Positions 13,268 to 20,098 of a stretch of 25,379 nucleotides of DNA are shown one piece after another (positions within the stretch are counted from its first letter, which is position 1; every line of letters begins with the position of its first letter). A model generated the notes under the pieces. That model was not told the DNA's origin, made no database searches, and saw only the letters and a program-made list of their open reading frames with translations. This stretch comes from QYQD01 sp040755415 (lineage in GTDB: Bacteria; Desulfobacterota; QYQD01). The stretch is taken from the NCBI GenBank assembly GCA_040755415.1, contig JBFMAZ010000108.1, positions 1-25,379 on the forward strand. Reading direction: 5' to 3'. The position numbers and the translations under genes were made by a program.

Positions 13268-14191
13268 CTATAACACCAGGCTGCCCACCAGAGATTTTAC
13301 GTCTTTAAGGTTATGCCTGGCCAGGTATTCTTCTATCCCGGAGATAATCTCCATAGTAGCCCTGGGGTTGACAAAGTTGGCCGTCCCGACCTGGACCGCC
13401 GAGGCCCCGGCAATGAGGAACTCCAGGGCATCGGCTGCGGTCATAATTCCGCCGCAGCCGATCACCGGTATCTTCACCGCACCGGCTACCTGCCAGACCA
13501 TACGCAGGGCAACGGGTTTGATGGCCGGCCCGGAGAGGCCGCCGGTGACATTATGAAGCTTGGGACGTCTTGTCTCAACATTGATTGCCATGCCCGTAAG
13601 GGTGTTAATGAGAGAAACGGCATCTGCCCCGGCCTCTTCCACGGCGCGGGCTATGCTTACGATGTCCGTCACATTAGGGCTGAGTTTGACAATTATGGGA
13701 AGTCGCGTCGCCGCCCGGACTGCCCTGGTAACCCGCGCTGCGGCCTTGTGGTCTGTTCCAAAGACCACGCCGCCCTTCTTCACATTAGGGCAGGAGATAT
13801 TGACCTCCAGGGCCGCTATGCCCTCGACACTGCTCAGCCTTTCCGCCAGTCTTTGATATTCCTTGATGTCCTGTCCCAGGACGTTGACGATGACCGGCAC
13901 GGAGAGATCACATAAAAATGGAAGCTTGTCTGCAATGAAATTCTCAACCCCCACATTTTGCAGGCCGATAGCGTTGAGCAGGCCGCAAGGGGTCTCTACA
14001 GTACGAGGCGGCATATTTCCCGGGCGCGGCGTAAGCGAAAGCCCTTTGACAATTATTCCGCCCAGACGGTTAAGATCGACCAGATCCGCATATTCTTCTC
14101 CATAGCCAAAGGTGCCCGAGGCAGTAAGCACCGGATTTTGCAGCCTGAGTAGGCCGATCTGGACCGAAAGGTCAGGTCTCGTCTTTTTCAT
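13268..14191 (-). CDS. pyrD: Dihydroorotate dehydrogenase, class 1B catalytic subunit
   Basis: This FMN enzyme oxidises dihydroorotate to orotate in pyrimidine synthesis. At 307 residues it has the family length. Visible motifs are TASGTFGYGEE at 23-33, the FMN-contacting Lys 49, LLNAIGLQN at 71-79, NISCPNVKKGG at 131-141 with the class 1 catalytic Cys 134, KLSPN at 169-173, and GCGGI at 245-249 in the phosphate-binding region. A cysteine base and the adjacent PyrK subunit mark it as the NAD-linked class 1B type. Its ATG overlaps the pyrK stop by 4 bases. A mobile element is inserted precisely at its stop codon. Confidence 0.96.
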   Translation of the reverse strand: MKKTRPDLSVQIGLLRLQNPVLTASGTFGYGEEYADLVDLNRLGGIIVKGLSLTPRPGNMPPRTVETPCGLLNAIGLQNVGVENFIADKLPFLCDLSVPVIVNVLGQDIKEYQRLAERLSSVEGIAALEVNISCPNVKKGGVVFGTDHKAAARVTRAVRAATRLPIIVKLSPNVTDIVSIARAVEEAGADAVSLINTLTGMAINVETRRPKLHNVTGGLSGPAIKPVALRMVWQVAGAVKIPVIGCGGIMTAADALEFLIAGASAVQVGTANFVNPRATMEIISGIEEYLARHNLKDVKSLVGSLVL

Positions 14192-14961
14192 TTCCAGGCC
14201 ACCTCATAAGCATCAAAGACCGGACCTTCCTTACAGACCCGGACTAAATCGCCGTTTCTCATCTCAGCCACGCAGCCCAGGCAGGCGCCAAGCCCGCAGG
14301 CCATAAAAGCCTCTAGGGAGACCTGGCAGGAAAGGCCGTGCCGCATAGCCAAAGAGGCGACGGCATGGAGCATGGGATAGGGCCCGCAGCTATAAATAAC
14401 GGTCCTTGAGGCAGCGACTCTGTTTGTAATCAAATCCGTAACCAGCCCTCTTTTTCCTGCAGAGCCGTCTTCAGTAACCGCCTCTACCTGAAGCCCCATA
14501 GTCCTTAGCTCTTCCACACAAAGGAGCTCTATTTTATTTCGGGCGCCGATGAGTGCAAGGGTTTTAGCTGCTGCGCCATTTTGGGCGATGATTTGGGCGA
14601 GAAAAAACAGGGGGGCGACACCCATACCGCCAGCTACAAGAAGGGAGGGAGACCCCTCTCGCCAGGAAAAGCCACAGCCGAGAGGGCCCAGGATATCCAG
14701 TCCTTCACCGTTTCTGAGAGTAGTAAGGATATTCGTACCCTTCCCCACTACGCGGTAGAGGATATCTACAGTCCTGGAGTCATGAACAGCATGTATGGAA
14801 AAGGGGCGCCTAAGGAGAGGGTCCAGGGTCTGTCCAACACGCAACATGAGGAATTGACCGGGCCGGGCAGCCCTGGCCAGGGCCGGCGCCTCTATACGCA
14901 GTCTATAGACACCGGACGCCACGAACTGGTTTTCTAAAACAGTTGCCGAGACTTGATCCAT
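14188..14961 (-). CDS. pyrK: Dihydroorotate dehydrogenase electron-transfer subunit
   Basis: The 257-residue ferredoxin-reductase-type protein passes electrons from PyrD to NAD. It has the FAD motif RRPFSIH at 51-57, the nucleotide-binding GGMGVAPL at 111-118, SCGPYPML at 191-198, and a C-terminal 2Fe-2S site made by Cys 222, 227, 230 and 243. All expected residues are present. I place the start at the ATG at 14961 because AGGA lies upstream at a proper distance; the in-frame ATG at 14985 has no ribosome binding site. The gene overlaps pyrD by 4 bases (ATGA), so the subunits are co-translated. It lies 130 bp downstream of pgeF. Confidence 0.95.
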   Translation of the reverse strand: MDQVSATVLENQFVASGVYRLRIEAPALARAARPGQFLMLRVGQTLDPLLRRPFSIHAVHDSRTVDILYRVVGKGTNILTTLRNGEGLDILGPLGCGFSWREGSPSLLVAGGMGVAPLFFLAQIIAQNGAAAKTLALIGARNKIELLCVEELRTMGLQVEAVTEDGSAGKRGLVTDLITNRVAASRTVIYSCGPYPMLHAVASLAMRHGLSCQVSLEAFMACGLGACLGCVAEMRNGDLVRVCKEGPVFDAYEVAWK

Positions 14962-15000
14962 CTTGTTCCTGGCCCCGCGTACCATAAACTATAGTGGATG

Positions 15001-15086
15001 TCATTAGTCAATAGTCATTTATTACTAAAGAAGTTGCAAGTTGCAAAAGTTACAAGTTACAAATTTGTAACTGCTGTAACTTGTAA
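15001..15086. repeat. Short tandem and inverted repeats between pgeF and pyrK
   Basis: The gap contains TCATTAGTCAATAGTCAT units, then GTTGCAAGTTGCAA and GTTACAAGTTAC units, and a perfect 16-bp palindrome GTTACAAATTTGTAAC followed by further GTAACTTGTAAC. Similar units occur at 16372-16430 and 17709-17745. They belong to low-complexity intergenic repeats of this genome and have no coding potential. Confidence 0.65.
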
Positions 15087-15091
15087 CTATC

Positions 15092-15889
15092 CTATGACCA
15101 ATGACCGTGACGTTGCCTAGAAAAGGCATTGCTAGATAAGGCTACTACCGTACCCGAGCGGCCGGTAATCTTTTCCCCGCGATACGAAAAGAACGCATCC
15201 CGGCGGCACTTCGTGCATATTCCGGCTATTTCAATATGCTCCGGCAAAATACCGGCTGAAAGCAACTGGCCCCGGCTCATGGCCCAGAGGTCAAAATAAT
15301 CGGGACTTACCTCATATCGCCAGAGTGTAGGAGGGAATTCCTCTCGAAAATTTTTAAACTCGGCGCAGCATGGGCCCAGAGAAGGACTCACACAGGCCAG
15401 GATGTCCTGCGGCCTGCTCCCGAAGGCCTCTGTCATGGCCTGAACAGTGTGACCGATAATATCCAGGACGTTTCCCCGCCAGCCGCAGTGCACGTTGCCG
15501 ATGGCTTGACGCCTGGGGTCGTAGAGGATTATGGCCTGGCAGTCGGCCTGCTTTATCATTAAGGCCACGTTCTTAAGATGAGTGAGCAGGGCATCAAATC
15601 CCTGCGGTTCATCCGCGCTTTCAGGGGGGTGATCTATAATTTTGACCCTGTTTTTATGCACTTGATGCGCTGAGACCAGATGGGCAGCGCCGATTATTGC
15701 TGTTATTGTTTTCCTGTTTTTGTCAACCAGTCTTGCGTCGTCTTCAGTATGATAACTGACATTCAAACTGTCAAAAGGAACCGGGCTTACTCCCCCCCGG
15801 CGGGTGAATACAGCGTGGCTGACTTCAGGAACGTTGCTCAGGAGGTCAAACCGATAGAATTCTACAGGGCCGGTAGCGGTCTTTTTCAT
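15092..15889 (-). CDS. pgeF: PgeF/YfiH family multicopper-like nucleoside phosphorylase
   Basis: The 265-residue protein has the catalytic triad of the 'laccase domain' family: His 75 in SAHQVH, Cys 117 in KQADCQ, and His 134 in NVHCGWRG, plus the typical SLGPCCAEF near 169-177. Members were long called polyphenol oxidases; later work shows purine nucleoside phosphorylase and adenosine deaminase activity, and a link to peptidoglycan editing in E. coli. It is likely cytoplasmic. A strong sigma-70 promoter lies at 15907-15935. The pyrK-pyrD pair follows on the same strand and may be read from the same promoter. Confidence 0.93.
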   Translation of the reverse strand: MKKTATGPVEFYRFDLLSNVPEVSHAVFTRRGGVSPVPFDSLNVSYHTEDDARLVDKNRKTITAIIGAAHLVSAHQVHKNRVKIIDHPPESADEPQGFDALLTHLKNVALMIKQADCQAIILYDPRRQAIGNVHCGWRGNVLDIIGHTVQAMTEAFGSRPQDILACVSPSLGPCCAEFKNFREEFPPTLWRYEVSPDYFDLWAMSRGQLLSAGILPEHIEIAGICTKCRRDAFFSYRGEKITGRSGTVVALSSNAFSRQRHGHWS

Positions 15890-15906
15890 AGATTTCTCTG
15901 AGGCCG

Positions 15907-15935
15907 TTTATACTGTTATTCACCAGGACTGTCAA
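15907..15935 (-). promoter_or_regulatory. Strong sigma-70 promoter for pgeF
   Basis: On the minus strand TTGACA (15935-15930), a 17-base spacer and TATAAA (15912-15907) match consensus at 11 of 12 positions with ideal spacing. The start of transcription would be near 15900, only about 11 bases before the pgeF ATG. Confidence 0.75.
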
Positions 15936-16005
15936 GAAGCCTGCCTGGCCCAAATTCGCCGTCTAATTTAGCTGTCAAGATTAACATCAGGAAGTTATGG
16001 GTATT

Positions 16006-16132
16006 CCTGATCACCAGCAAGATATTAGATGCAAGGCGCCGAGGAGCGACGACTGAGGCGTATGGAGCAATACGCCGCAAGGAGGAGCGATCGAAGGCAA
16101 CGCCGCAGATGATGTCTTGCTGGTGACCAGGG
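16006..16132. repeat. Inverted-repeat element E (about 127 bp)
   Basis: The ends CCTGATCACCAGCAAGATAT and the reverse complement of CCTGGTCACCAGCAAGACAT match at 17 of 20 positions. The interior has repeated GCGACGA/GGAGCGA motifs and an AGGCGTATGGAGCAATACGCC hairpin (positions 16056-16076). It appears to be a further miniature-element family. No flanking duplication was found. With the elements at 16175-16287 and 16318-16555 it fills the gap between pgeF and the USP gene, which holds no gene. Confidence 0.65.
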
Positions 16133-16174
16133 TTGGCGAGAACTGTTGACAAATACCCGGGGAAAATATAAGTA

Positions 16175-16287
16175 GTGTCCATCCGGAAACTGCCAAATCC
16201 CCCCACCCCCCCCCTTTGCTAAAGGGGGGAAAATATTGAAATCCCCCTTTGGAAAAGGGGGATACAGGGGGATTTTCGGATGGAAAC
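16175..16287. mobile_element. Family A miniature inverted-repeat element, copy 2
   Basis: This 113-bp copy differs from the one at 4929-5040 by a few bases, mostly in the C-run and the first bases of the left end. Ends are GTGTCCATCCGGAAA and the reverse complement of GTTTCCATCCGAAAA. TAAGTA stands at 16169-16174 and again at 16288-16293, a 6-bp target duplication different from that of copy 1. Near-identity of two copies 11 kb apart suggests recent spread. Confidence 0.82.
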
Positions 16288-16317
16288 TAAGTAGCTACGA
16301 CGGGGTGCCTTGCGTAA

Positions 16318-16555
16318 ATTCCAAATGTCAAAACCCAAAGTTCAAATGAAGCTCAAATGACTAAAGTATAGGTCATTAGCTAATAGTCATTAGTCATTGG
16401 TCATTAGTCATTGGTAATTGGCTAAATGGGGAGATCGATACCTTCTACCATTGACAAGTGACTATTGACCGATGACTTCTTCCTGTGACCAGTGACGAGT
16501 GGCGTTTTGAGCTTTGGGCTTTGTCATTGATTTGGGCTTTGAACTTATTAACACT
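16318..16555. repeat. Low-complexity repeat block upstream of the USP gene
   Basis: The block has CATTAGTCATTGGTCATTAG-type tandem units in the middle (about 16372-16425). On either side are AAACCCAAAGTTCAAATGAA and, inverted, TTTGGGCTTTGAACTT-type segments, so the whole is roughly an inverted repeat. A CTCTGTGTGCTCTGTGGTTAA unit (16565-16585), common in environmental genomes, follows. No gene or clear promoter is visible. Confidence 0.55.
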
Positions 16556-16620
16556 TTATTGTCTCTCTGTGTGCTCTGTGGTTAACTTTTGACAATACTT
16601 ATTTCTCGGACGGAGGAAAT

Positions 16621-17073
16621 ATGAAGGTCTCAAATATTCTGGTAGCTATAGACTTTTCTGAATGTTCGGCCGCAGCATTCAAATATGCCCTGGACTTGGC
16701 TGTGCTTTTTTCAGCCAAGGTAATTTTACTTAATGTAATTGACACCCGGCAGATCGAACGTATTGCTGAATTTACGGGCGCGCCTTTAAAAGAAATCCAG
16801 GAAAAGATGATGCACAGTGCAAAAACAGCGCTCAAAGATTTTATCGAGAAGCAGAATAACACCAAGGCGCCCTGCACCGCGGAGGTGGCAGCAGGCGTCC
16901 CATTCCAGGAAATAACCCTTAAGGCCAGAAAGGATAAGGTTGACTTGATCGTCATGGGAGGGTATGGCCAGCATGGTAAGGGAGGACAGATAGACGAGAT
17001 ATTTTTTGGCAGTACTGCCGAAAAGGTAGTGCGTCTGTTGCCGTGTCCGGTCCTCTGCGTCCCGCAGATTTAA
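16621..17073 (+). CDS. Universal stress protein (UspA family) with widened ATP loop
   Basis: The 150-residue single USP domain begins VSNILVAIDFSECS and ends LLPCPVLCVPQI. The nucleotide signature is present but stretched: GGYG, then 13 residues (QHGKGGQIDEIFF), then GS, where the family normally has 9. The extra four residues form a glycine-rich loop. ATP binding is possible but not certain. The ATG follows a GGAGG ribosome binding site by 4-5 bases. A cysteine-rich gene starts 20 bp downstream and is probably in the same transcript. Confidence 0.93.
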   Translation: MKVSNILVAIDFSECSAAAFKYALDLAVLFSAKVILLNVIDTRQIERIAEFTGAPLKEIQEKMMHSAKTALKDFIEKQNNTKAPCTAEVAAGVPFQEITLKARKDKVDLIVMGGYGQHGKGGQIDEIFFGSTAEKVVRLLPCPVLCVPQI

Positions 17074-17093
17074 CTTTTTTGGTTCTCTCCCCC

Positions 17094-17630
17094 ATGGCTA
17101 TCGACAAGGGGTTACTTATAGAGCAATATCTGAGGACCGAGCGGATTCTTAGGGAATTCTTTGACCGCTACACCGTGCCCATCTGTGTGGGCTATTGTGT
17201 AGCAAATGAGGAGGAACGCGACTGCTGCATAGACCAGACCCCGCGCATCACCGAGATCAGAGTCAAGGGCATCGCGTCAGAAATCTCTACCCTGAGGGCC
17301 GCAAAGTATCTCCGGCTCACCGGGAATGGATGCGGCTATCTGACCGCGACCGGCTGCGTCCTGAAGGAATACCGGTCCCCGGTATGTAATACCTTTGTGT
17401 GTCGGATATTGGTGGATCACCTGAACTTGATCGGCGCCGGGCTGGGGGAGCAATTACGAGAGATTGAAAGATTATCTGTGGCAATATTCAGGGAATTTCC
17501 TGAGGCGGCTGACGAAAAGATTCAGGAGCTTGAAGAGAAAGCCTCCGATCTCACAGGCGCGCTGGACGCCATTTTGCCGCTAGGGGTTAACACCTGGGAG
17601 TATGTTATGAAACTATCAGGACAGAAATGA
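17094..17630 (+). CDS. Cysteine-rich protein of unknown function (YkgJ-like spacing)
   Basis: The 178-residue protein has eight cysteines in its first 105 residues: 31, 35, 44, 45, 80, 88, 98 and 103. The segment GCGYLTATGCVLKEYRSPVC recalls the zinc/iron-sulfur cluster proteins of the YkgJ type (GC-FL-GC-IY-RP-C), but the first half does not follow the usual CxxCC pattern, so the assignment is tentative. The C-terminal half is helical with no membrane segment. The ATG at 17094 is chosen because upstream codons overlap the USP gene; no good ribosome binding site is present, which fits translation coupled to the preceding USP gene. A metal or Fe-S cluster role is inferred. Confidence 0.7.
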   Translation: MAIDKGLLIEQYLRTERILREFFDRYTVPICVGYCVANEEERDCCIDQTPRITEIRVKGIASEISTLRAAKYLRLTGNGCGYLTATGCVLKEYRSPVCNTFVCRILVDHLNLIGAGLGEQLREIERLSVAIFREFPEAADEKIQELEEKASDLTGALDAILPLGVNTWEYVMKLSGQK

Positions 17631-17653
17631 CTAATTGCGCAACATTCAACCTT

Positions 17654-17815
17654 GATGATCTTGTAAAAAGTCAAAATTACCGTAGGACGCCGAGGACATC
17701 GAGATAACATACAGTAGTCAATAGTCAGTGGTCAGTAGTCAGTTGCAACGGACAACGGACTACGAACAACGGACAATAGGTACTCAGCGGTGAAAAGGCT
17801 TTTTACGAATCCATC
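17654..17815. mobile_element. Inverted-repeat element D ending 1 bp past the kdsB stop
   Basis: The ends GATGATCTTGTAAAAAGTC and the reverse complement of GATGGATTCGTAAAAAGCC form a terminal inverted repeat of about 19 bp with four mismatches. The same TTCGTAAAAAGTC end is, from memory, common in Desulfobacterota genomes. The interior has AGTAGTCAATAGTCAGTGGT and GGACAACGGACTACGAACAA tandem units. No target duplication is visible. The right end stops 1 bp downstream of the kdsB stop codon (17819-17817). Confidence 0.6.
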
Positions 17816-17816
17816 T

Positions 17817-18560
17817 TTATCGGCTCTCTGCCAACATCGCCTCTCTGACCCGCTCTAAATCCGCAGGCGTATCTACCTCAATGGAATCGTGCGGGGTCAG
17901 GACGACCTTAATGCGATAGCCGTGCTCGAGGGCGCGGAGCTGTTCTAACCTTTCAGATGCCTCCCAGATTCCCATTGGCAGTGCAACAAAGCGCGTGAGG
18001 AAGCTCTTGCGGTAGGCATAGAAACCGAGGTGCTTGTAATAGTCAGGCGGGGTGCCTTCCCCCCGGAAGAAAGGGATGGTGGCCCTGGAAAAATAAAGGG
18101 CATAACCATCCCGGTCAAACACGGTCTTTACGTGATTGGGATCGGTAAGCTCCTCCGGCCGCACGATCTTATAGATAAGGGTGGACATGGGAATGGTTTT
18201 ATCACCCAAAAGGGGCGCGGTGAGGTCTTTGATGATCTCCGGCGGGAACAAGGGCTGGTCGCCCTGGATATTGACGACAATGTCTTCATCGGCCAGGGAG
18301 AGTTTATCCGCGGCCTCAGCGATCCGGTCTGTGCCGGAGGGGTGGCTGGCAGCAGTCATGACCGCCTCGCCGCCAAACCCGTGCACAGCATCATAGATAC
18401 GTTCATCGTCCGTAGCCACGACTACCCTGGCTACTTCCGGCACCTGTTTGGCCCGCTCATAGACATGCCGGATTATGGGCCTTCCCAGGATGTCTGCCAG
18501 AGGCTTTCCGGGAAAGCGCGTCGATGGGTAACGGGCCGGAATTATGGCCACGATCTTCAC
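17817..18560 (-). CDS. kdsB: 3-deoxy-manno-octulosonate (or 8-amino-Kdo) cytidylyltransferase
   Basis: This enzyme joins CMP to Kdo or its 8-amino derivative before transfer to lipid A. The 247 residues match the family length and show IIPARYPSTRFPGKPL at 6-21, VVVATDD at 45-51, the metal-binding NIQGDQPL at 96-103, and EASERLEQLRALE at 203-215. The start is a GTG at 18560, fixed by the family's normal beginning (KIVAIIPAR). The only ribosome binding site is a G-run 8 bases upstream that belongs to a repeat element. The kdnA-kdnB neighbours argue that the natural substrate is 8-amino-3,8-dideoxy-Kdo, as described for Shewanella oneidensis. Confidence 0.95.
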   Translation of the reverse strand: MKIVAIIPARYPSTRFPGKPLADILGRPIIRHVYERAKQVPEVARVVVATDDERIYDAVHGFGGEAVMTAASHPSGTDRIAEAADKLSLADEDIVVNIQGDQPLFPPEIIKDLTAPLLGDKTIPMSTLIYKIVRPEELTDPNHVKTVFDRDGYALYFSRATIPFFRGEGTPPDYYKHLGFYAYRKSFLTRFVALPMGIWEASERLEQLRALEHGYRIKVVLTPHDSIEVDTPADLERVREAMLAESR

Positions 18561-18680
18561 CCGAAAATCCCCCTGTATCCCCCTTTTCCAAAGGGGGAAT
18601 GGAACGGTTTCCCTTTTCCAAAGGGGGACTTGATGGATGTCCCCCCCCTTACTAAAGGGGGGTGAGGGGGGATTATTTTC
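18561..18680 (-). repeat. Family A-like hairpin array abutting the kdsB start codon
   Basis: On the minus strand this reads as three C-run/G-run hairpins ending in GGGGGATACAGGGGGATTTT then CGG, the same sequence as the right-hand part of the family A elements. The shared sequence runs directly into the kdsB GTG: TTTTCGGATGGAA in family A corresponds to TTTTCGGGTGAAG here. It fills nearly all of the gap between kdnA and kdsB. No CATCCGGAAA left end or target duplication was found, so this may be an old or rearranged copy. Confidence 0.7.
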
Positions 18681-18714
18681 ATTGTCCTTTGCCCGCCGCT
18701 GGCAGGTGCGCGTT

Positions 18715-19920
18715 TCATAGGACTTTAGCGGCCTTTTCGATAGCGCCCAGAATCTGGGCCAGGCGCTCTTTCGGCATCTTTACCGGGATGGGATAGACCA
18801 GGCAACGTTCCATGATCCTTGCTGACTGGGGCAGGGCCTCCGGTAAGTACTTAAGGTCGCGGCCAGCCTCTTTGTACTGGAACGGCCAGCCCCTGGCCGC
18901 CAGCGTGGAACCGGCCAGGAGATGCTCCCATTTCGGGTAGTAATGCCAGGTATTCTCGGCAAAATAGATGGCCCCGGCCCCGTTTTCTTTGAGAACGGCG
19001 TTAAAGGCCCGCGCCTTTTCCCCATCCGGCAGGAAAAAGGCCAGAAAAGTAGCCGTATCCCCGGCCTCATCGATGAGCCTGCGGAAGGTTATCCCTTTAA
19101 TTTTCTTAAGGGCCTTCTTTATACGGGCCTTGTTTTTCCTCTGTCGGGCCATGATACTGTCGAGCTTTGCCAATTGGGCCAGGCCGATGGCCCCCTGGAG
19201 TTCCATCATGCGGTAGTTGAAACCGATAAAACTCCGTCCTTCTCCGCCCCGTCCGCCGGGATTGGGCACGTGGTCATGGCCGTGGTCGTGATACTCACAA
19301 GCCTTGCGGTAGAGATCCGCATCATCAGTAATGATCATACCACCTTCGCCGGTAGTGATGGTCTTCACTGGATCAAAGGAAAACGTGCCCATATCGCCGA
19401 AGGAGCCTACATGCTTGCCGTTTATCCGGCCCCCGGCGGCCTGGGCGGTATCTTCTATCACCTTCAGGTTATGGCGGCGGGCGATAGCCACGATCTCTTC
19501 AATCCTGGCCTGCGCCCCCAGCATGTGCACAGGGATAATAGCTCTGGTACGCGGCGTTATTTTTTTCTCCACATCTGCCGGGTCCATATTCAGGGTCTCG
19601 TCTATTTCCGCGAACACCGGTATAGCGCCGATGTCAAATATGCCCTCCCAGGTGGCCACAAAGGTAAATCCCTGGGTTATGACCTCGTCGCCGGCGCCGA
19701 TACCCAGGGCGGCCAGGGCCACCTTCAGGGCCGCTGTCCCCGAGGAGACGGCCTGGGCCTGGGCTACGCCGCAGTAGCGGGCAAAGGCCTCTTCAAATTC
19801 TTTGACTTTATAGATGCCTTTGCGTTCATTAGGAAACTCATATCGAAAGAGGACGCCTGTTTTCAGGACGTCCATTATCTGCCTTCGTTCTTCCTTGCCA
19901 AAGACTTCATATCCAGGCAT
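18715..19920 (-). CDS. kdnA: DegT/DnrJ-type aminotransferase, probable 8-amino-3,8-dideoxy-Kdo transaminase
   Basis: The 401-residue PLP enzyme belongs to the DegT/DnrJ/EryC1 sugar aminotransferases. Visible features are SSGTAALKVAL at 59-69, GDEVITQGFTFVAT at 77-90, EDTAQAAGG at 156-164, and the PLP lysine Lys 186 in FSFDPVKTITTGEGG. In the Kdo8N pathway KdnA aminates the 8-oxo-Kdo made by KdnB. The specific name rests on the kdnB and kdsB neighbours; the family alone would allow other sugar substrates. The ATG at 19920 is chosen because AAAGGAG lies 9 bases upstream; an upstream in-frame start at 19953 lies within repeat DNA. Confidence 0.85.
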   Translation of the reverse strand: MPGYEVFGKEERRQIMDVLKTGVLFRYEFPNERKGIYKVKEFEEAFARYCGVAQAQAVSSGTAALKVALAALGIGAGDEVITQGFTFVATWEGIFDIGAIPVFAEIDETLNMDPADVEKKITPRTRAIIPVHMLGAQARIEEIVAIARRHNLKVIEDTAQAAGGRINGKHVGSFGDMGTFSFDPVKTITTGEGGMIITDDADLYRKACEYHDHGHDHVPNPGGRGGEGRSFIGFNYRMMELQGAIGLAQLAKLDSIMARQRKNKARIKKALKKIKGITFRRLIDEAGDTATFLAFFLPDGEKARAFNAVLKENGAGAIYFAENTWHYYPKWEHLLAGSTLAARGWPFQYKEAGRDLKYLPEALPQSARIMERCLVYPIPVKMPKERLAQILGAIEKAAKVL

Positions 19921-19940
19921 GTTGTCAGTCTCCTTTCTTT

Positions 19941-20080
19941 GAGACCTTTGCAAAACATCCCCTTTTGCCCAATCTCTGTGTCAGACTCAAATTTTAATCC
20001 TCAAAATACTTAAAGTATTCCTGCGGTTAAAATCTTCGTCTTCCTTGACCTTGAACAAAATTGAACGTTTTGCAAAGTTC
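19941..20080. mobile_element. Inverted-repeat element C between kdnB and kdnA
   Basis: The ends CCTTTGCAAAAC (19945-19956) and GTTTTGCAAAG (20067-20077) are inverted repeats enclosing about 110 bp of AT-rich non-coding sequence. A GAGACCTTTGCAAAA end of this kind is, from memory, frequent in Desulfobacterota intergenic regions. A TTCTTT stands next to both ends (19935-19940 and 20078-20083), but the ends are not symmetric there, so this is not claimed as a target duplication. It separates two genes of one operon. Confidence 0.55.
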
Positions 20081-20098
20081 TTTTTTGGTGCCTTTTCT

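Noticed and set aside
13313..13915. A 200-codon open frame on the plus strand
   Set aside because: It is antisense to pyrD, with low-complexity composition and no motif or ribosome binding site.
16372..16425. Tandem CATTAGTCATTGGTCATT units resembling a repeat array
   Set aside because: Units are about 8-16 bp, directly adjacent, imperfect and without unique spacers or cas genes, so this is not a CRISPR array.
18922..20013. A 363-codon open frame on the plus strand
   Set aside because: It lies antisense to kdnA, has no family features, and kdnA carries all expected catalytic motifs; it is a coding shadow of GC-biased codons.
19935..20083. TTCTTT on both sides of element C as a target duplication
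   Set aside because: The inverted ends are not symmetric up to these hexamers and the motif is low complexity in a T-rich stretch.
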